This document shows, in pieces, positions 36,709 to 46,337 of a DNA stretch of 64,000 bases (its first letter is position 1; every line of letters begins with the position of its first letter). A program made the translations under genes and the position numbers. The notes below the pieces were generated by a model. That model did not search any database and had not been told where the DNA came from. It saw only the letters and a program-made list of their open reading frames with translations. The stretch is from Rhodobacteraceae bacterium UBA6213 (GTDB taxonomy: Bacteria > Pseudomonadota > Alphaproteobacteria > Rhodobacterales > Rhodobacteraceae): NCBI GenBank assembly GCA_002421605.1, contig DISJ01000009.1, positions 317,719 to 381,718 on the forward strand, written 5' to 3'.

Positions 36709-38073
36709 TCAGTTGAAAAGCGCGGCAAGCGTGGCGGTGAAGGCTGCAATCAGGCGGTCAATTTGCGCGCGGGTGGTGGCGGGGCTGACCAGCATCATGT
36801 TGTGGAACGGGGCAATCAGGCAGCCGCGGTTCAGAAGGCTCGCGTGGATCGCGGCTTCCAGCGCGGGGGCGTGGGCGGCCTCGGCCTCTGTGCCATTGCG
36901 CAGGGGGCCGGGGGCGCAAATAAATTCAACCCGCGCACCAACGCGAACCACGTGCCAAGGTGCGCCTTGGGCCGCAATGGCGCGCGAAAGGCCAGCCTCA
37001 AGGCGTGCGGCCCCCGCCTCCATCCGCGCGTAATTGGCGGGGGTCATCACCTCGGCAAGCGTGGCGCGCAGGGCGGCAAACTGCAGCGGGTTGGCCGAAA
37101 GCGTTGTGCCCATACCGGAATGGCCCGCAGGCCGCGTGGCATCATAGGCCGCGAACCGCGCGGCCAGTTCGCGCGCAAGGCCCCAGACTGCGGCGGGCAG
37201 GCCACCGGCCACGCATTTGCCCAGCACGAAAACGTCGGGCTCCAGCCCATGCGTGCGTGCATAGCCGCCCAAGCCGGTCGAGATGGTATGCGTTTCGTCG
37301 ATGATCAACAGGCTGCCATAGCTGCGGGTCAGCGCGCGCAAGCCCGCATGGAAACCGGGCTCGGGCAGCACCATGCAGGAATTGGTCATCACCGGCTCGC
37401 ATAGCACAGCCGCCACATCGTGCGCCGCAAGTGCGCGTTCCAGTGCAGCGAGGTCGTTGAACTCGACCACAACAGCGTTTTTGGTCAGATCTGCGGCTTG
37501 CCCGACCAGACCGGGGCGCGCTTCGGTCTGCCCGCCGTGCAGCCGCACCATCGCGTCATCCACGGTGCCGTGGTAGCAGCCGTTGAACACCAGCACCTTG
37601 GCGCGCCCAGTAACCGCCCGCGCCACCCGCAGTGCAAAGCGGTTCGCATCAGTGGCGGTGGTGGCGATCTGCCAGCGAAAATCACCGAAACGCTCGCAGA
37701 GCAGCGCGCCGACGGCGAGCGCGTCTTCAGTGGGTAACATGTAGGTCAGCCCGTGCCCGGCCTGCGCACGCAGTGCGCGGGCGACCGGTGCGGGCGAATG
37801 GCCAAACATCGAGCCGGTATCGCCGAGGCAAAAATCATCCAGCCGGTTGCCGTCGATATCTTCAAGCCATGCGCCTTTTGCGCGGGCTACCAGCATCGCA
37901 AATGGCTGCGGCCAATCCTTCATCCAGTGCATCGGAACACCGCCAAGCCACGCATCGCCGCCCACCGCCAGCGCCGCAGCACTTCGTGGCCGCGCCGCGC
38001 GGTAGGCGGTGGCGGCTTGGGCGGCGACTTCGGCGATGCGGTCGGCTGAAACGCCTTGGATCAATAGCGACAT
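36709..38073 (-). CDS. Class III PLP-dependent aminotransferase
   Basis: A 454-residue fold-type I aminotransferase of class III, related to glutamate-1-semialdehyde and omega-amino-acid aminotransferases. The region FCLGDTGSMFGHSP, the PLP-binding IIDETHTISTGLGGY and the Schiff-base lysine in VLGKCVAGGLPAAVWG are visible, as is GMGTTLSANPLQFAALRA. It is not hemL itself. It likely works on the amine or amino acid handled by the adjacent glutamine-synthetase-like enzyme. ATG at 38073 lies 22 bases after mnhG; a longer frame would overlap that gene. Confidence 0.82.
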   Translation of the reverse strand: MSLLIQGVSADRIAEVAAQAATAYRAARPRSAAALAVGGDAWLGGVPMHWMKDWPQPFAMLVARAKGAWLEDIDGNRLDDFCLGDTGSMFGHSPAPVARALRAQAGHGLTYMLPTEDALAVGALLCERFGDFRWQIATTATDANRFALRVARAVTGRAKVLVFNGCYHGTVDDAMVRLHGGQTEARPGLVGQAADLTKNAVVVEFNDLAALERALAAHDVAAVLCEPVMTNSCMVLPEPGFHAGLRALTRSYGSLLIIDETHTISTGLGGYARTHGLEPDVFVLGKCVAGGLPAAVWGLARELAARFAAYDATRPAGHSGMGTTLSANPLQFAALRATLAEVMTPANYARMEAGAARLEAGLSRAIAAQGAPWHVVRVGARVEFICAPGPLRNGTEAEAAHAPALEAAIHASLLNRGCLIAPFHNMMLVSPATTRAQIDRLIAAFTATLAALFN

Positions 38074-38095
38074 GGGGGCCCCGGCAAATGCGCCC

Positions 38096-38521
38096 CTAGT
38101 GACCATGCCCTTCAGGCGGCGTCAACGGCTGCTCTGGTTCCGGCTCTGGGTCGGCCAGCACTTCGGCTGAGGTATCGGTGCCGGGGCTCCGGTGCGCCCA
38201 TTGCGAGCCTTCGGGCCGTGGTAGCCGTGTTGGATATCCGCGGTGCAGATTGGCCTTGGCAAGGAAATGCGCGCTGACTGGTGCGGTCACAAACAAGAAC
38301 ATCGTGATCAGCAGCTCATGCGCGCTGACATGCCCCTCTTTGAACGCGAAAAACAGCATCGAGGCCACAAGCACCCCGCCGACCCCCAGCGTGGTCGATT
38401 TGGTTGGGGCGTGCAACCGCGTCATCGGGTCAGGTAATTTCACCAGCCCCAAAGAGCCGACGAACCCGAAAAAGCCGCCCAGCACCAGAAACCCAGCGAT
38501 CAGTGCATCTATCAGCATCAT
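38096..38521 (-). CDS. mnhG: Na+/H+ antiporter subunit G (MnhG/PhaG)
   Basis: A 141-residue protein with three membrane helices in the first 95 residues. The motif GSLGLVKLPDPMTRLHAPTKSTTLGVGGVL is the conserved core of MnhG/PhaG. The C-terminal 45 residues are a polar, Pro-rich tail. It is the last gene of the mnhABCDEFG run, which encodes a membrane complex exchanging Na+ (or K+) for H+, related to Complex I subunits. A second in-frame ATG follows the first. Confidence 0.93.
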   Translation of the reverse strand: MMLIDALIAGFLVLGGFFGFVGSLGLVKLPDPMTRLHAPTKSTTLGVGGVLVASMLFFAFKEGHVSAHELLITMFLFVTAPVSAHFLAKANLHRGYPTRLPRPEGSQWAHRSPGTDTSAEVLADPEPEPEQPLTPPEGHGH

Positions 38522-38527
38522 CGCCCC

Positions 38528-38797
38528 CTATTCTACAATGTCGCCGCGCAGCATGAACTTGGCGTAGGCGACGGTTGACACGAAACCCACCATCGCAATC
38601 AGCACTGCCGCCTCGAAATAGACCGCGGTGCTGCGCTGAATGCCATAAAGCACCAGTAGCGCGATCAAGTTGACCACCATCGTGTCGAGCGCCAGCACCC
38701 GGTCAGGCACCCCCGGCGAGCGGATCACGCGCCAGAGGTTCAGCACCAGCGCCAACCCGAAACAACCGAAGGCAAAGGAAAGGGCGGCTGCGATCAT
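38528..38797 (-). CDS. mnhF: Na+/H+ antiporter subunit F (MnhF/PhaF)
   Basis: An 89-residue protein with three helices. The conserved part is RVIRSPGVPDRVLALDTMVVNLIALLVLY in the middle. ATG at 38797 overlaps the mnhE stop; upstream the frame is open, but that is shadow coding inside mnhE. It is a small subunit of the multisubunit antiporter and is needed for assembly in characterised systems. Confidence 0.92.
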   Translation of the reverse strand: MIAAALSFAFGCFGLALVLNLWRVIRSPGVPDRVLALDTMVVNLIALLVLYGIQRSTAVYFEAAVLIAMVGFVSTVAYAKFMLRGDIVE

Positions 38798-39285
38798 GAG
38801 AATATCTCCAGCAAACGGGCCTCGTAGCGGGTCTGGATCTGGCGCACCACCTCTGCGGGGTCGGGCGCGTGCAGGCAATGCACCAACAACGTGCGGCTAT
38901 CGGCGGACAGGTCGGCGGAAACGGTGCCGGGCGTCAGCGTGATCGTCGCGGCCAGCACGGTGATCGCCTCGGGCTGTTGCAGGCGCAGCGGCACGGCCAC
39001 CCATTCGGTGCGCAGCCGCGCGTTGGGCAAGAACAGCACAATCCGCGCCACCACAAAATTGGCAACCACGATGTCCCACGCTACGACCCCAAGGTAGCTG
39101 ATCATCATCGGCAGGTTGCGCAGCCTTGGTCGCTCGGGCCAGTAGGGCGCGGTCAGCAGCGGAATCGCACAGGCAAGGATCAGCGCCATCAGCAGCGAGC
39201 CGAGGCTGACTTGGTTGACCAGCAGCAGCCAGACGGCGCCCAACAGCAGGCTCAGTTGCGGGTGCGGGAAAATCTTGCGCATCAT
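38794..39285 (-). CDS. mnhE: Na+/H+ antiporter subunit E (MnhE/PhaE)
   Basis: A 163-residue protein with two or three N-terminal helices and a cytoplasmic domain. The features FPHPQLSLLLGAVWLLLVNQ, TPGTVSADLSADSRTLLVHCL and a final short acidic helix match MnhE. Overlapping start and stop codons on both sides tie it to mnhD and mnhF. Confidence 0.93.
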   Translation of the reverse strand: MMRKIFPHPQLSLLLGAVWLLLVNQVSLGSLLMALILACAIPLLTAPYWPERPRLRNLPMMISYLGVVAWDIVVANFVVARIVLFLPNARLRTEWVAVPLRLQQPEAITVLAATITLTPGTVSADLSADSRTLLVHCLHAPDPAEVVRQIQTRYEARLLEIFS

Positions 39286-40781
39286 TGGCCAACCCCGTTG
39301 CCCAGAACCGCCGCGATATAGGGCGCGGGCGCGTAGATCGCCTCGGAGGTGGCGTTCAACCAGCTGCTGGTCGGCCCGGCGGCAACAGTTAACGCGACCA
39401 GTCCGCTAAGAAGCCCCGCGATGCCGACCCAAGCAAAAGGTTTGCCGGATGCGGGCGCCGGTTCGCGCGGTACCGCCCAGAACAGCGCAGCACCCGCCCG
39501 CCCAAGGCCGATGACAGCCATCAGCGAGCCGACAAGCACAAGTGACCAGATTGCCCATGCCTCTGGTTGCAGCCGCGTTGCGTCAAGTATCATCAGCTTG
39601 CCCAAAAAGCCCGGCAACGGCGGCATTCCTGCCACGCCGATTGCTACGGTAAAAAAGAGCGCGGCCAAAAGCCCGTGCCGCGTCAGGCGGGGGCCGGGTT
39701 GCAGCGTCAGGTTGCCGCGCTCAGCCTGCACCAGATCTGCGACCAGAAACATTGCCGCAGCCGCAAGCGTGGAATGGATCAGATAGAACAACGCCGCCCC
39801 CGTGGCAGCCGCGCTGAAAACCGCGACCCCCAGCATCAACGTACCGATCGAGCCGATCACCGCGAACGCCGCCATCCGGCCCAGATCGCGCGCGCCCATC
39901 ACACCGCCCATGCCGATCAGTAGCGTCACCCCTGCGGCGGGCAGCAACAGCGTCGGGCCGATGTCGCCTGCTATACTATCCGCCCCGAAAACCAGCGGGT
40001 AAATGCGCAAGATCGCATAGACCCCGACCTTGGTCAGAATGGCAAACAGCGCCGCCACCGGGCCGGGCGCGTTGGCATAGGTGGCCGGCAGCCAGAACTG
40101 CAGCGGAACCAGCGCCGCCTTGATCGCAAAGACCAGCAAAAGCAGCACCGCGCCTACACGCAGCAACCCCGCCTCATCAGGCGGAAGCTCGGCAATCCTG
40201 ACCGCCATATCGGCCATGTTCAGCGTGCCGGTGACCGCATACAGCGTGCCAAGCGCCAGCAGAAACAGCACCGATCCGGCAAGGTTCATGACCACATATT
40301 GCACGCCCGCCCGCAGCCGCGCGCGCCCGCCGCCGTGAATCATCAGCCCGTAGGACGCAATCAGCATCACTTCAAAGAACACGAACAGGTTGAAGGCGTC
40401 GCCAGTCAGAAAGGCACCTGCCAAGCCCATCAGCTGAAACTGGAACAGCGCGTGAAAATGCCGCCCGCGCGCATCCCAGCCGGTGCCAAGAACATGTGCC
40501 AGCACCGCCAGCGCCAGCCCCGCAGTCAGCGCCAGCATCAGCGTGGCCAACCTGTCTGCCACCAGCACGATGCCGAAAGGAGCGGGCCAGTTTCCAAGCC
40601 GATAGACGCTGATTTCGCCGCCTGCAGTCTGCACCAAAAGCAATGCGGCCAGCGCCGCAAAGCCCAAGGTTCCCGCCATTGAAAGCACGCGCTGCGCCCG
40701 CAGATCGTTGCGCACAAGCAGCATCAACAGCGGCGCCAATAGCGCGGGCAGTACCACCGGGGCGATGATCCAGTGGCTCAT
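39282..40781 (-). CDS. mnhD: Na+/H+ antiporter subunit D (MnhD/PhaD)
   Basis: A 499-residue proton-channel subunit of the NuoL/M/N type, with about 14 helices. The region FFEVMLIASYGLMIHGGG, the Lys-containing helix FAIKAALVPLQFWLPATYANAP and ILTKVGVYAILRI correspond to the proton path. It overlaps mnhC and mnhE by four bases on each side. Confidence 0.95.
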   Translation of the reverse strand: MSHWIIAPVVLPALLAPLLMLLVRNDLRAQRVLSMAGTLGFAALAALLLVQTAGGEISVYRLGNWPAPFGIVLVADRLATLMLALTAGLALAVLAHVLGTGWDARGRHFHALFQFQLMGLAGAFLTGDAFNLFVFFEVMLIASYGLMIHGGGRARLRAGVQYVVMNLAGSVLFLLALGTLYAVTGTLNMADMAVRIAELPPDEAGLLRVGAVLLLLVFAIKAALVPLQFWLPATYANAPGPVAALFAILTKVGVYAILRIYPLVFGADSIAGDIGPTLLLPAAGVTLLIGMGGVMGARDLGRMAAFAVIGSIGTLMLGVAVFSAAATGAALFYLIHSTLAAAAMFLVADLVQAERGNLTLQPGPRLTRHGLLAALFFTVAIGVAGMPPLPGFLGKLMILDATRLQPEAWAIWSLVLVGSLMAVIGLGRAGAALFWAVPREPAPASGKPFAWVGIAGLLSGLVALTVAAGPTSSWLNATSEAIYAPAPYIAAVLGNGVGQ

Positions 40782-41110
40782 TCGCGGCCCTCGCCAAGCT
40801 CGATCGTGTCATCGTCCGAGACGATGTAGGCACCCAGCGACAGCAAAACCACCACCGCCGTCATGCCGAAGGAAATGACAATCGCAGTCAGCACCAGCGC
40901 CTGTGGCAAGGGGTCGGTGTAGCCCGCCGCGCCTTCAGAAAGCACCGGTGGCATATCCACCACCAACCGCCCAGTGGCAAACAGGAACACGTTTACCGCG
41001 TAAGACAGCATCGCCATGCCCAGCACCACCGGAAAGGTCTGACGGCGCAGGATGAGATAAATCCCTACCCCCGACATGACCGCAACCGCGCTGGCTACCA
41101 AAAGCTCCAT
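40778..41110 (-). CDS. mnhC: Na+/H+ antiporter subunit C (MnhC/PhaC, NuoK-like)
   Basis: A 110-residue protein with three helices, homologous to NuoK. The core is GVGIYLILRRQTFPVVLGMAMLSYAVNVFLF and the later helix DPLPQALVLTAIVISFGMTAV. It overlaps mnhA by one base and mnhD by four bases. Confidence 0.94.
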   Translation of the reverse strand: MELLVASAVAVMSGVGIYLILRRQTFPVVLGMAMLSYAVNVFLFATGRLVVDMPPVLSEGAAGYTDPLPQALVLTAIVISFGMTAVVVLLSLGAYIVSDDDTIELGEGRE

Positions 41111-43923
41111 CAGCTTGTTCCCCCGCGCTTTCGCTCGTCTGACGTGGCGTGCTGGGCCAGTCGAGACAGGCTTGAAAGCGCCAGCATCACCGCGCCAACG
41201 ACCGTCAGGAACACGCCGAGGTCAAAGGCCATTGCGGTGGCCAGTTCGAACTTTTCCAGCGGCGGCAGCGTGACATAGCCAAAGGCCGAAGTCAGGAACG
41301 GTTTTCCCGCGAACCAGGCGCCAATCCCGGTCAGCCCGGCAATCAACACGCCGGCGCCGATCATTCCGTGATACGAAAACCGCTGTCGCGCCTCGGCCCA
41401 GGCAAGGCCCGAGGCCATGTATTGCGTCACCAGCGCAATCGACACCACCAGCCCGGCCACAAAGCCACCGCCCGGTGCATTGTGCCCACGCAAGAAGATA
41501 TAGACCCCCACCATCAGCGCCATCGGCAGAACCAGCCGCGTGGCCACCACCAGCATCAGCGGGTGCGCATCGCCAGCGCGCGGTTGATCGGGGCTCCACG
41601 CAACTAGACGGCGCAGCGCGGAGCGATGGGTTAATACGTCGGCCAGCGCAAAGATAACAAGTGCCGCGATACCCAGCACGATGATCTCGCCAAAGGTATC
41701 ATAGCCGCGGAAGTCCACCAGAATGACGTTGACGATGTTGTTGCCGCCGCCGCCAGAATAGGAGTTTTCGACGTGAAAGCCGGAAATCGGTGGCAACACG
41801 AAATCGCGCCGCATCAGCGCATAAATCAGCCCGCCGATCCCCAAGCCCGCCACACTGGCAAGCACTGCATCACGAATGCGGCGGCCCAGCGGTTCGTCCA
41901 TGCTTGTTTTCGGCAGGAAATTAAGCGCGAGCAACATCAGCACCACCGTCACAACCTCCACGGTGATTTGCGTCAGCGCCAGATCGGGTGCGGAAAGGTA
42001 GATGAAGCCGACCGACACCATCAACCCCACGATGCCGATCAGCACCAGTGCCAGCAAACGGTTACTGTGAAAACGCATCAACGCAAGGCTTGCGACGGCC
42101 AGCGAAAGCCAGCCTGCCGCCACCACCATCGGCACCCCCAGCAACGGTCGCGTTTCAGGCCCAAGCCCGGTGCCAAAAAACGTCCAACCGCCCGCAACCA
42201 ACGCTGCCAGCACCAGCGCCACCAGCATTTGGCGCATGCCGCCATCGTGCAACGCCTCGCTCAGCCGCCGCGCACCTGCCTCGGCCTGCGCCACAAGCCA
42301 CTCGTAAAGGCGCGCCATATCAAGGCGCGCAAGAACCGGGCGCGCCCAGTGCAGGTGGCGCGACTGCGTCATCAACAGCGCACCGCCCGCCAGCGCAATG
42401 CCCGACATGGCCAGCGCGGGCGTGATGCCGTGCCAGATTTTCAGTGTCACCGTGGGCAATTCGCCGCCCGTCACCGCAGCGGCCGCCGCCATGACCAGTG
42501 TCTGCACCAGCGCCGGATAAGTCCCCACGGCCAGCACGAAAGCCACCAGCACCGCAGGCGCAAGCCAGAGGCCGGGGCCGGGGTCATGCGGTACGGTCGG
42601 GTAATCGGCGCGCTTTGCACCAAAGAAGGTCAGCCGGATCAACCGGAACGAATAGGCCGCCGAAACCAGCGCACCAAGCGTGACAAGCACGGTCAAAAGC
42701 CAATCGCTGCCAAGGTAGGCGGTGTGCGCCACCTCTTCGAGCATCATTTCCTTGCTCAGGAACCCGCTGAGCAGCGGCACACCCGCCATAGACAAAGCCG
42801 CCAATGAGGCCAGCACGAAGGTCAGCGGCATTAGCCGCCGCAACCCGCCCAACCGGTCAAGATCGCGGGTGCCGCTTTCATGCTCGATGATCCCTGCGCC
42901 CAAAAACAGCGCCGCTTTGAAACTGGCGTGGTTGAGCACGTGAAACACCGCCGCCAGCGCCGCCGCCTTGGTGCCAAAACCAAGTAGCATGACAATCAGG
43001 CCAAGGTGCGAAACCGTGGAATAGGCGAGGATCGCCTTGAGGTCGGTACGGATAAGCGCGACCGCCGCCCCCAACAGCATGGTCGCCAGCCCAACCGTAG
43101 TGACCGCGAAAAACCATTCCGGTGTGCCCGAAAGCACCGGCCAAAGCCGCGCCAGCAAAAACACCCCCGCCTTCACCATCGTAGCCGAATGCAGATAGGC
43201 CGAAACCGGCGTTGGCGCCGCCATCGCGCGCGGCAACCAGAAGTGAAACGGAAACTGTGCCGACTTGGTAAAAGCGCCCAGCAAGATCAATGTCAGCGCC
43301 AGCGGATAGTCTTGCGAGGCGCGGATCGCCTCGCCCGCCCGTACGATTGCCGAAATCTCGTAGCTGCCTGCGATGCCTCCCAGAATCAACATCCCCGCGA
43401 TCATCGCAAGGCCGCCGCCCGCAGTCACTGCCAGCGCCATCAGCGCCCCAGCGCGCGCCTCGGGCTTGTGGCTCCAATAGCCGATCAGCAGAAACGAGCT
43501 AAGCGAGGTAAGTTCCCAGAAAATCAGCAAAAGCAAGATATTGTCAGAAAGCACGATGCCCAGCATTGCGCCTTGGAACAGCATCAAAAAGCTGAAAAAC
43601 CGTCCCGCAGGATCGGTTTGCGTTAGATAGTAGCGAGCATAAAGCAGCACCAAAAGGCCAATCCCTAGGATCAGCAGCGCAAACAGCGCGGCAAGCCCGT
43701 CTAGCCGGAAACTGACCGATAGCCCCAGCGCAGGCATCCAGTCGAGTTGCGTGACCACTGCATTGCCTGCCAGCACTTGGGGCAGATACGTCAGCACGCC
43801 CACCAGCGCCGCCGTTGTGGCCAGCCCCGCCCCCAGTGCTGCGGCACTTCGCCCTGAACGGATTAGAACGCCCGGCAGCATTGCACCCAGAAACGGCAGC
43901 AAGACAATCAGCGCAAGGTTCAT
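41110..43923 (-). CDS. mnhA: Na+/H+ antiporter subunit A with fused subunit B domain (MnhA/B)
   Basis: A 937-residue membrane protein. The N-terminal NuoL-like part (about 1-500) holds FFSFLMLFQGAMLGIVLSDN, LIFWELTSLSSFLLIGYW, TKSAQFPFHFWLPRAMAAPTP and VFHVLNHASFKAALFL, with the conserved proton-path residues. The C-terminal part adds the usual MnhA extension and an MnhB domain (about 790-930), with GVYIFLRGHNAPGGGFVAGL. A/B fusion is common in alphaproteobacterial Pha systems. It is the first gene of the operon; a 224-base gap separates it from the divergent TVP38-oxidoreductase gene. Confidence 0.95.
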   Translation of the reverse strand: MNLALIVLLPFLGAMLPGVLIRSGRSAAALGAGLATTAALVGVLTYLPQVLAGNAVVTQLDWMPALGLSVSFRLDGLAALFALLILGIGLLVLLYARYYLTQTDPAGRFFSFLMLFQGAMLGIVLSDNILLLLIFWELTSLSSFLLIGYWSHKPEARAGALMALAVTAGGGLAMIAGMLILGGIAGSYEISAIVRAGEAIRASQDYPLALTLILLGAFTKSAQFPFHFWLPRAMAAPTPVSAYLHSATMVKAGVFLLARLWPVLSGTPEWFFAVTTVGLATMLLGAAVALIRTDLKAILAYSTVSHLGLIVMLLGFGTKAAALAAVFHVLNHASFKAALFLGAGIIEHESGTRDLDRLGGLRRLMPLTFVLASLAALSMAGVPLLSGFLSKEMMLEEVAHTAYLGSDWLLTVLVTLGALVSAAYSFRLIRLTFFGAKRADYPTVPHDPGPGLWLAPAVLVAFVLAVGTYPALVQTLVMAAAAAVTGGELPTVTLKIWHGITPALAMSGIALAGGALLMTQSRHLHWARPVLARLDMARLYEWLVAQAEAGARRLSEALHDGGMRQMLVALVLAALVAGGWTFFGTGLGPETRPLLGVPMVVAAGWLSLAVASLALMRFHSNRLLALVLIGIVGLMVSVGFIYLSAPDLALTQITVEVVTVVLMLLALNFLPKTSMDEPLGRRIRDAVLASVAGLGIGGLIYALMRRDFVLPPISGFHVENSYSGGGGNNIVNVILVDFRGYDTFGEIIVLGIAALVIFALADVLTHRSALRRLVAWSPDQPRAGDAHPLMLVVATRLVLPMALMVGVYIFLRGHNAPGGGFVAGLVVSIALVTQYMASGLAWAEARQRFSYHGMIGAGVLIAGLTGIGAWFAGKPFLTSAFGYVTLPPLEKFELATAMAFDLGVFLTVVGAVMLALSSLSRLAQHATSDERKRGGTS

Positions 43924-44147
43924 GCTGGGCGACTTCCGGTCTTGGCGTGAGCCCGTGCGGGCGGTTCTGGTTTATGGCTTGTTCCTACCTGTGACCTCGG
44001 GCGCGAGGTGTCAAGGCGACGACCCGCCGCAACTTCGCCCACATGTTGCAGAAGTGGTCAGAAGTCATGGCTTTTTTCGCTGCTGGCTGTAACGGATAGG
44101 CCCGCGGGCGGTCTTTTCGGGAACAAGGCTGAAAAGGAATACCCAAG

Positions 44148-46334
44148 ATGCCGCTTGCGCCTGCCACGAAATCCTCGCGACGCAAGGCCGGACCGTTGGT
44201 CTTTGGCGCCCTCGTGCTTGGGGTGCTGCTGCTGAGCTTTTGGCTGCGCGATCTGGTGCCTGATATGGCGACCTTGCGCACCCAAGCCGAGGCAATCACC
44301 GCGTGGAAGGCCGCGCACCCGTTGCAGGCGGCGTCTGCTGCATTTGCCACCTATGTCGCCGTCGCGGCCCTTTCGCTGCCGCTGGCAAGCCTGATGACGC
44401 TGGTTATCGGCGCTGCGTTCGGTTTGGTCTGGGGCACGCTGATCGTGTCATTCGCCTCCTCCATCGGCGCTACGCTGGCGTTTCTGGCGGCGCGGGTGCT
44501 GCTGCGCGAAGCGGTGGCAGCGCGGCTTGGGGCGCGCGCACAGGCACTTGGCGAAGGCTTTGCGCGCGACGGTGCGTTTTATCTTTTCACGCTGCGCCTG
44601 ATCCCCGTGGTGCCATTTTTCGCCATCAACCTCGGGATGGGCCTGACCACGATCTCGATGCGCAGCTTCTATCTGGTCAGCCAGATCGGCATGTTGGCGG
44701 GCACCCTGGTTTATGTGAACGCGGGCACACAGCTTGCGCAGATCGATAGCCTTTCGGGCATCATCTCACCGGGCCTGTTTGCGTCGTTCGCCCTGCTTGG
44801 TCTGTTTCCGTGGATCGCGCGCAAGGCGATTGGCATGATCAATGCGCGCAAGGTCTATGCCCGCTGGTCGCGCCCCTCCCAGTATGATCGCAACCTGATC
44901 GTGATTGGCGGCGGCGCGGCGGGTCTGGTGTCGGCCTATATCGGTGCGGCGGTAAAGGCCAAGGTCACGCTGATCGAGGGTCACAAGATGGGCGGCGATT
45001 GCCTGAACTACGGCTGTGTGCCGTCAAAGGCGTTGATCCGCTCGGCCAAACTTGCGTATCAGATGCGCCACGCAGACCACTACGGGCTTGCTGCCGTGCA
45101 GCCCGAATTTTCCTTCAAACGGGTGATGGCGCGGGTGGGCGACGTGGTTGCCGCCGTGGAACCGCACGACTCGGTCGCACGTTACGAGGGGCTTGGTGTC
45201 GAAGTGCTGCAAGGCCACGCGCGCCTGCTTGACCCTTGGACTGTGGAAATCACCGATGCGGCGAGTGCACGACAACAGCTTACCGCGCGCTCGATCATTC
45301 TTGCTACGGGTGCCGCGCCGTTCGTGCCGCCGCTACCGGGGATTGAGACTGTGGGGTATCTAACCTCGGACACGATGTGGGCAAAGCTGGCCGAACACGA
45401 CCGCGCACCGGCGCGACTGGTGGTGCTGGGGGGTGGGCCAATAGGGTCAGAGCTTGCGCAAAGCTTTGCGCGGCTCGGCTCGGAAGTGACACAAATCGAG
45501 ATGGCACCGCGTATTCTGCTGCGCGAGGACGAAGAGGTTTCAGCACTCGCCAAAGCCGCTCTCGAGGCCGATGGCGTGCGGGTGCTGACCGGGCACAAGG
45601 CGCTGGCCTGCGGTATCAGCGATGGCGAAAAGTGGATTGAGGTCGAGGCGGACGGCACCACCATGCGCATCGGCTTTGATGAGATGATTGCCGCGGTGGG
45701 CCGCAGCCCGAGGCTCGCCGGCTACGGGCTTGAAGAATTGGGGGTGCCCGTCAACCGCGTCATCACCACCAACGCGTATCTTGAAACGCTTTACCCCAAC
45801 ATCTTCGCCGCGGGTGATGTGGCGGGGCCCTACCAGTTTACCCACACCGGCGCGCATCAGGCGTGGTTTGCCGCAGTCAACGCGCTTTTTGGCCGCTTTT
45901 GGCGCTTCAAGGTCGATTACCGCGTCATTCCTTGGGCAACGTTTCTGGATCCAGAGGTGGCGCGCGTGGGCCTCAATGAGCAGGAGGCGCGTGAAATGGG
46001 TATTGCGCATGAACTGGCGCGTTTTGACTTGGCAGAGCTTGACCGCGCGATAACCGATGGTGCGGCGCGCGGCTTCGTCAAGGTGCTGACGGTGCCGGGG
46101 CGCGACCGCATCTTGGGCGTGACAATTGTGGGCGAACAAGCGGGTGACATTCTGGCAGAGTTTGTGTTGGCAATGAAACACGGGCTTGGGCTGAACAAGA
46201 TCTTGGGCACGATTCACACTTATCCGACACTGGCCGAGGCCAACAAATACGCAGCCGGTGAATGGAAGCGCGCGCATGTGAACCCGCGCCTGCTGGGCTG
46301 GGTGGCGCGGTATCACGCGTGGCAAAGGGGTTAG
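44148..46334 (+). CDS. TVP38/TMEM64 membrane domain fused to FAD-dependent disulfide oxidoreductase
   Basis: A 728-residue fusion. Residues about 15-235 are a TVP38/TMEM64 (VTT/DedA-like) membrane domain, with LASLMTLVIGAAFGLVWGTL and LFTLRLIPVVPFFAINLGMG. Residues about 245-728 are a pyridine nucleotide-disulfide oxidoreductase of the lipoamide dehydrogenase/mercuric reductase type, with the FAD motif GGGAAG (254-259), redox-active C285-x4-C290 in GGDCLNYGCVPSK, and the dimer-end motif GTIHTYPTLAEANKY. The substrate is unknown; there is no mercury-binding N-domain. Such fusions exist in other bacteria. It starts the operon that continues with a CDP-alcohol phosphatidyltransferase (three bases on) and an ABC transporter. 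Confidence 0.88.
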   Translation: MPLAPATKSSRRKAGPLVFGALVLGVLLLSFWLRDLVPDMATLRTQAEAITAWKAAHPLQAASAAFATYVAVAALSLPLASLMTLVIGAAFGLVWGTLIVSFASSIGATLAFLAARVLLREAVAARLGARAQALGEGFARDGAFYLFTLRLIPVVPFFAINLGMGLTTISMRSFYLVSQIGMLAGTLVYVNAGTQLAQIDSLSGIISPGLFASFALLGLFPWIARKAIGMINARKVYARWSRPSQYDRNLIVIGGGAAGLVSAYIGAAVKAKVTLIEGHKMGGDCLNYGCVPSKALIRSAKLAYQMRHADHYGLAAVQPEFSFKRVMARVGDVVAAVEPHDSVARYEGLGVEVLQGHARLLDPWTVEITDAASARQQLTARSIILATGAAPFVPPLPGIETVGYLTSDTMWAKLAEHDRAPARLVVLGGGPIGSELAQSFARLGSEVTQIEMAPRILLREDEEVSALAKAALEADGVRVLTGHKALACGISDGEKWIEVEADGTTMRIGFDEMIAAVGRSPRLAGYGLEELGVPVNRVITTNAYLETLYPNIFAAGDVAGPYQFTHTGAHQAWFAAVNALFGRFWRFKVDYRVIPWATFLDPEVARVGLNEQEAREMGIAHELARFDLAELDRAITDGAARGFVKVLTVPGRDRILGVTIVGEQAGDILAEFVLAMKHGLGLNKILGTIHTYPTLAEANKYAAGEWKRAHVNPRLLGWVARYHAWQRG

Positions 46335-46337
46335 GCG

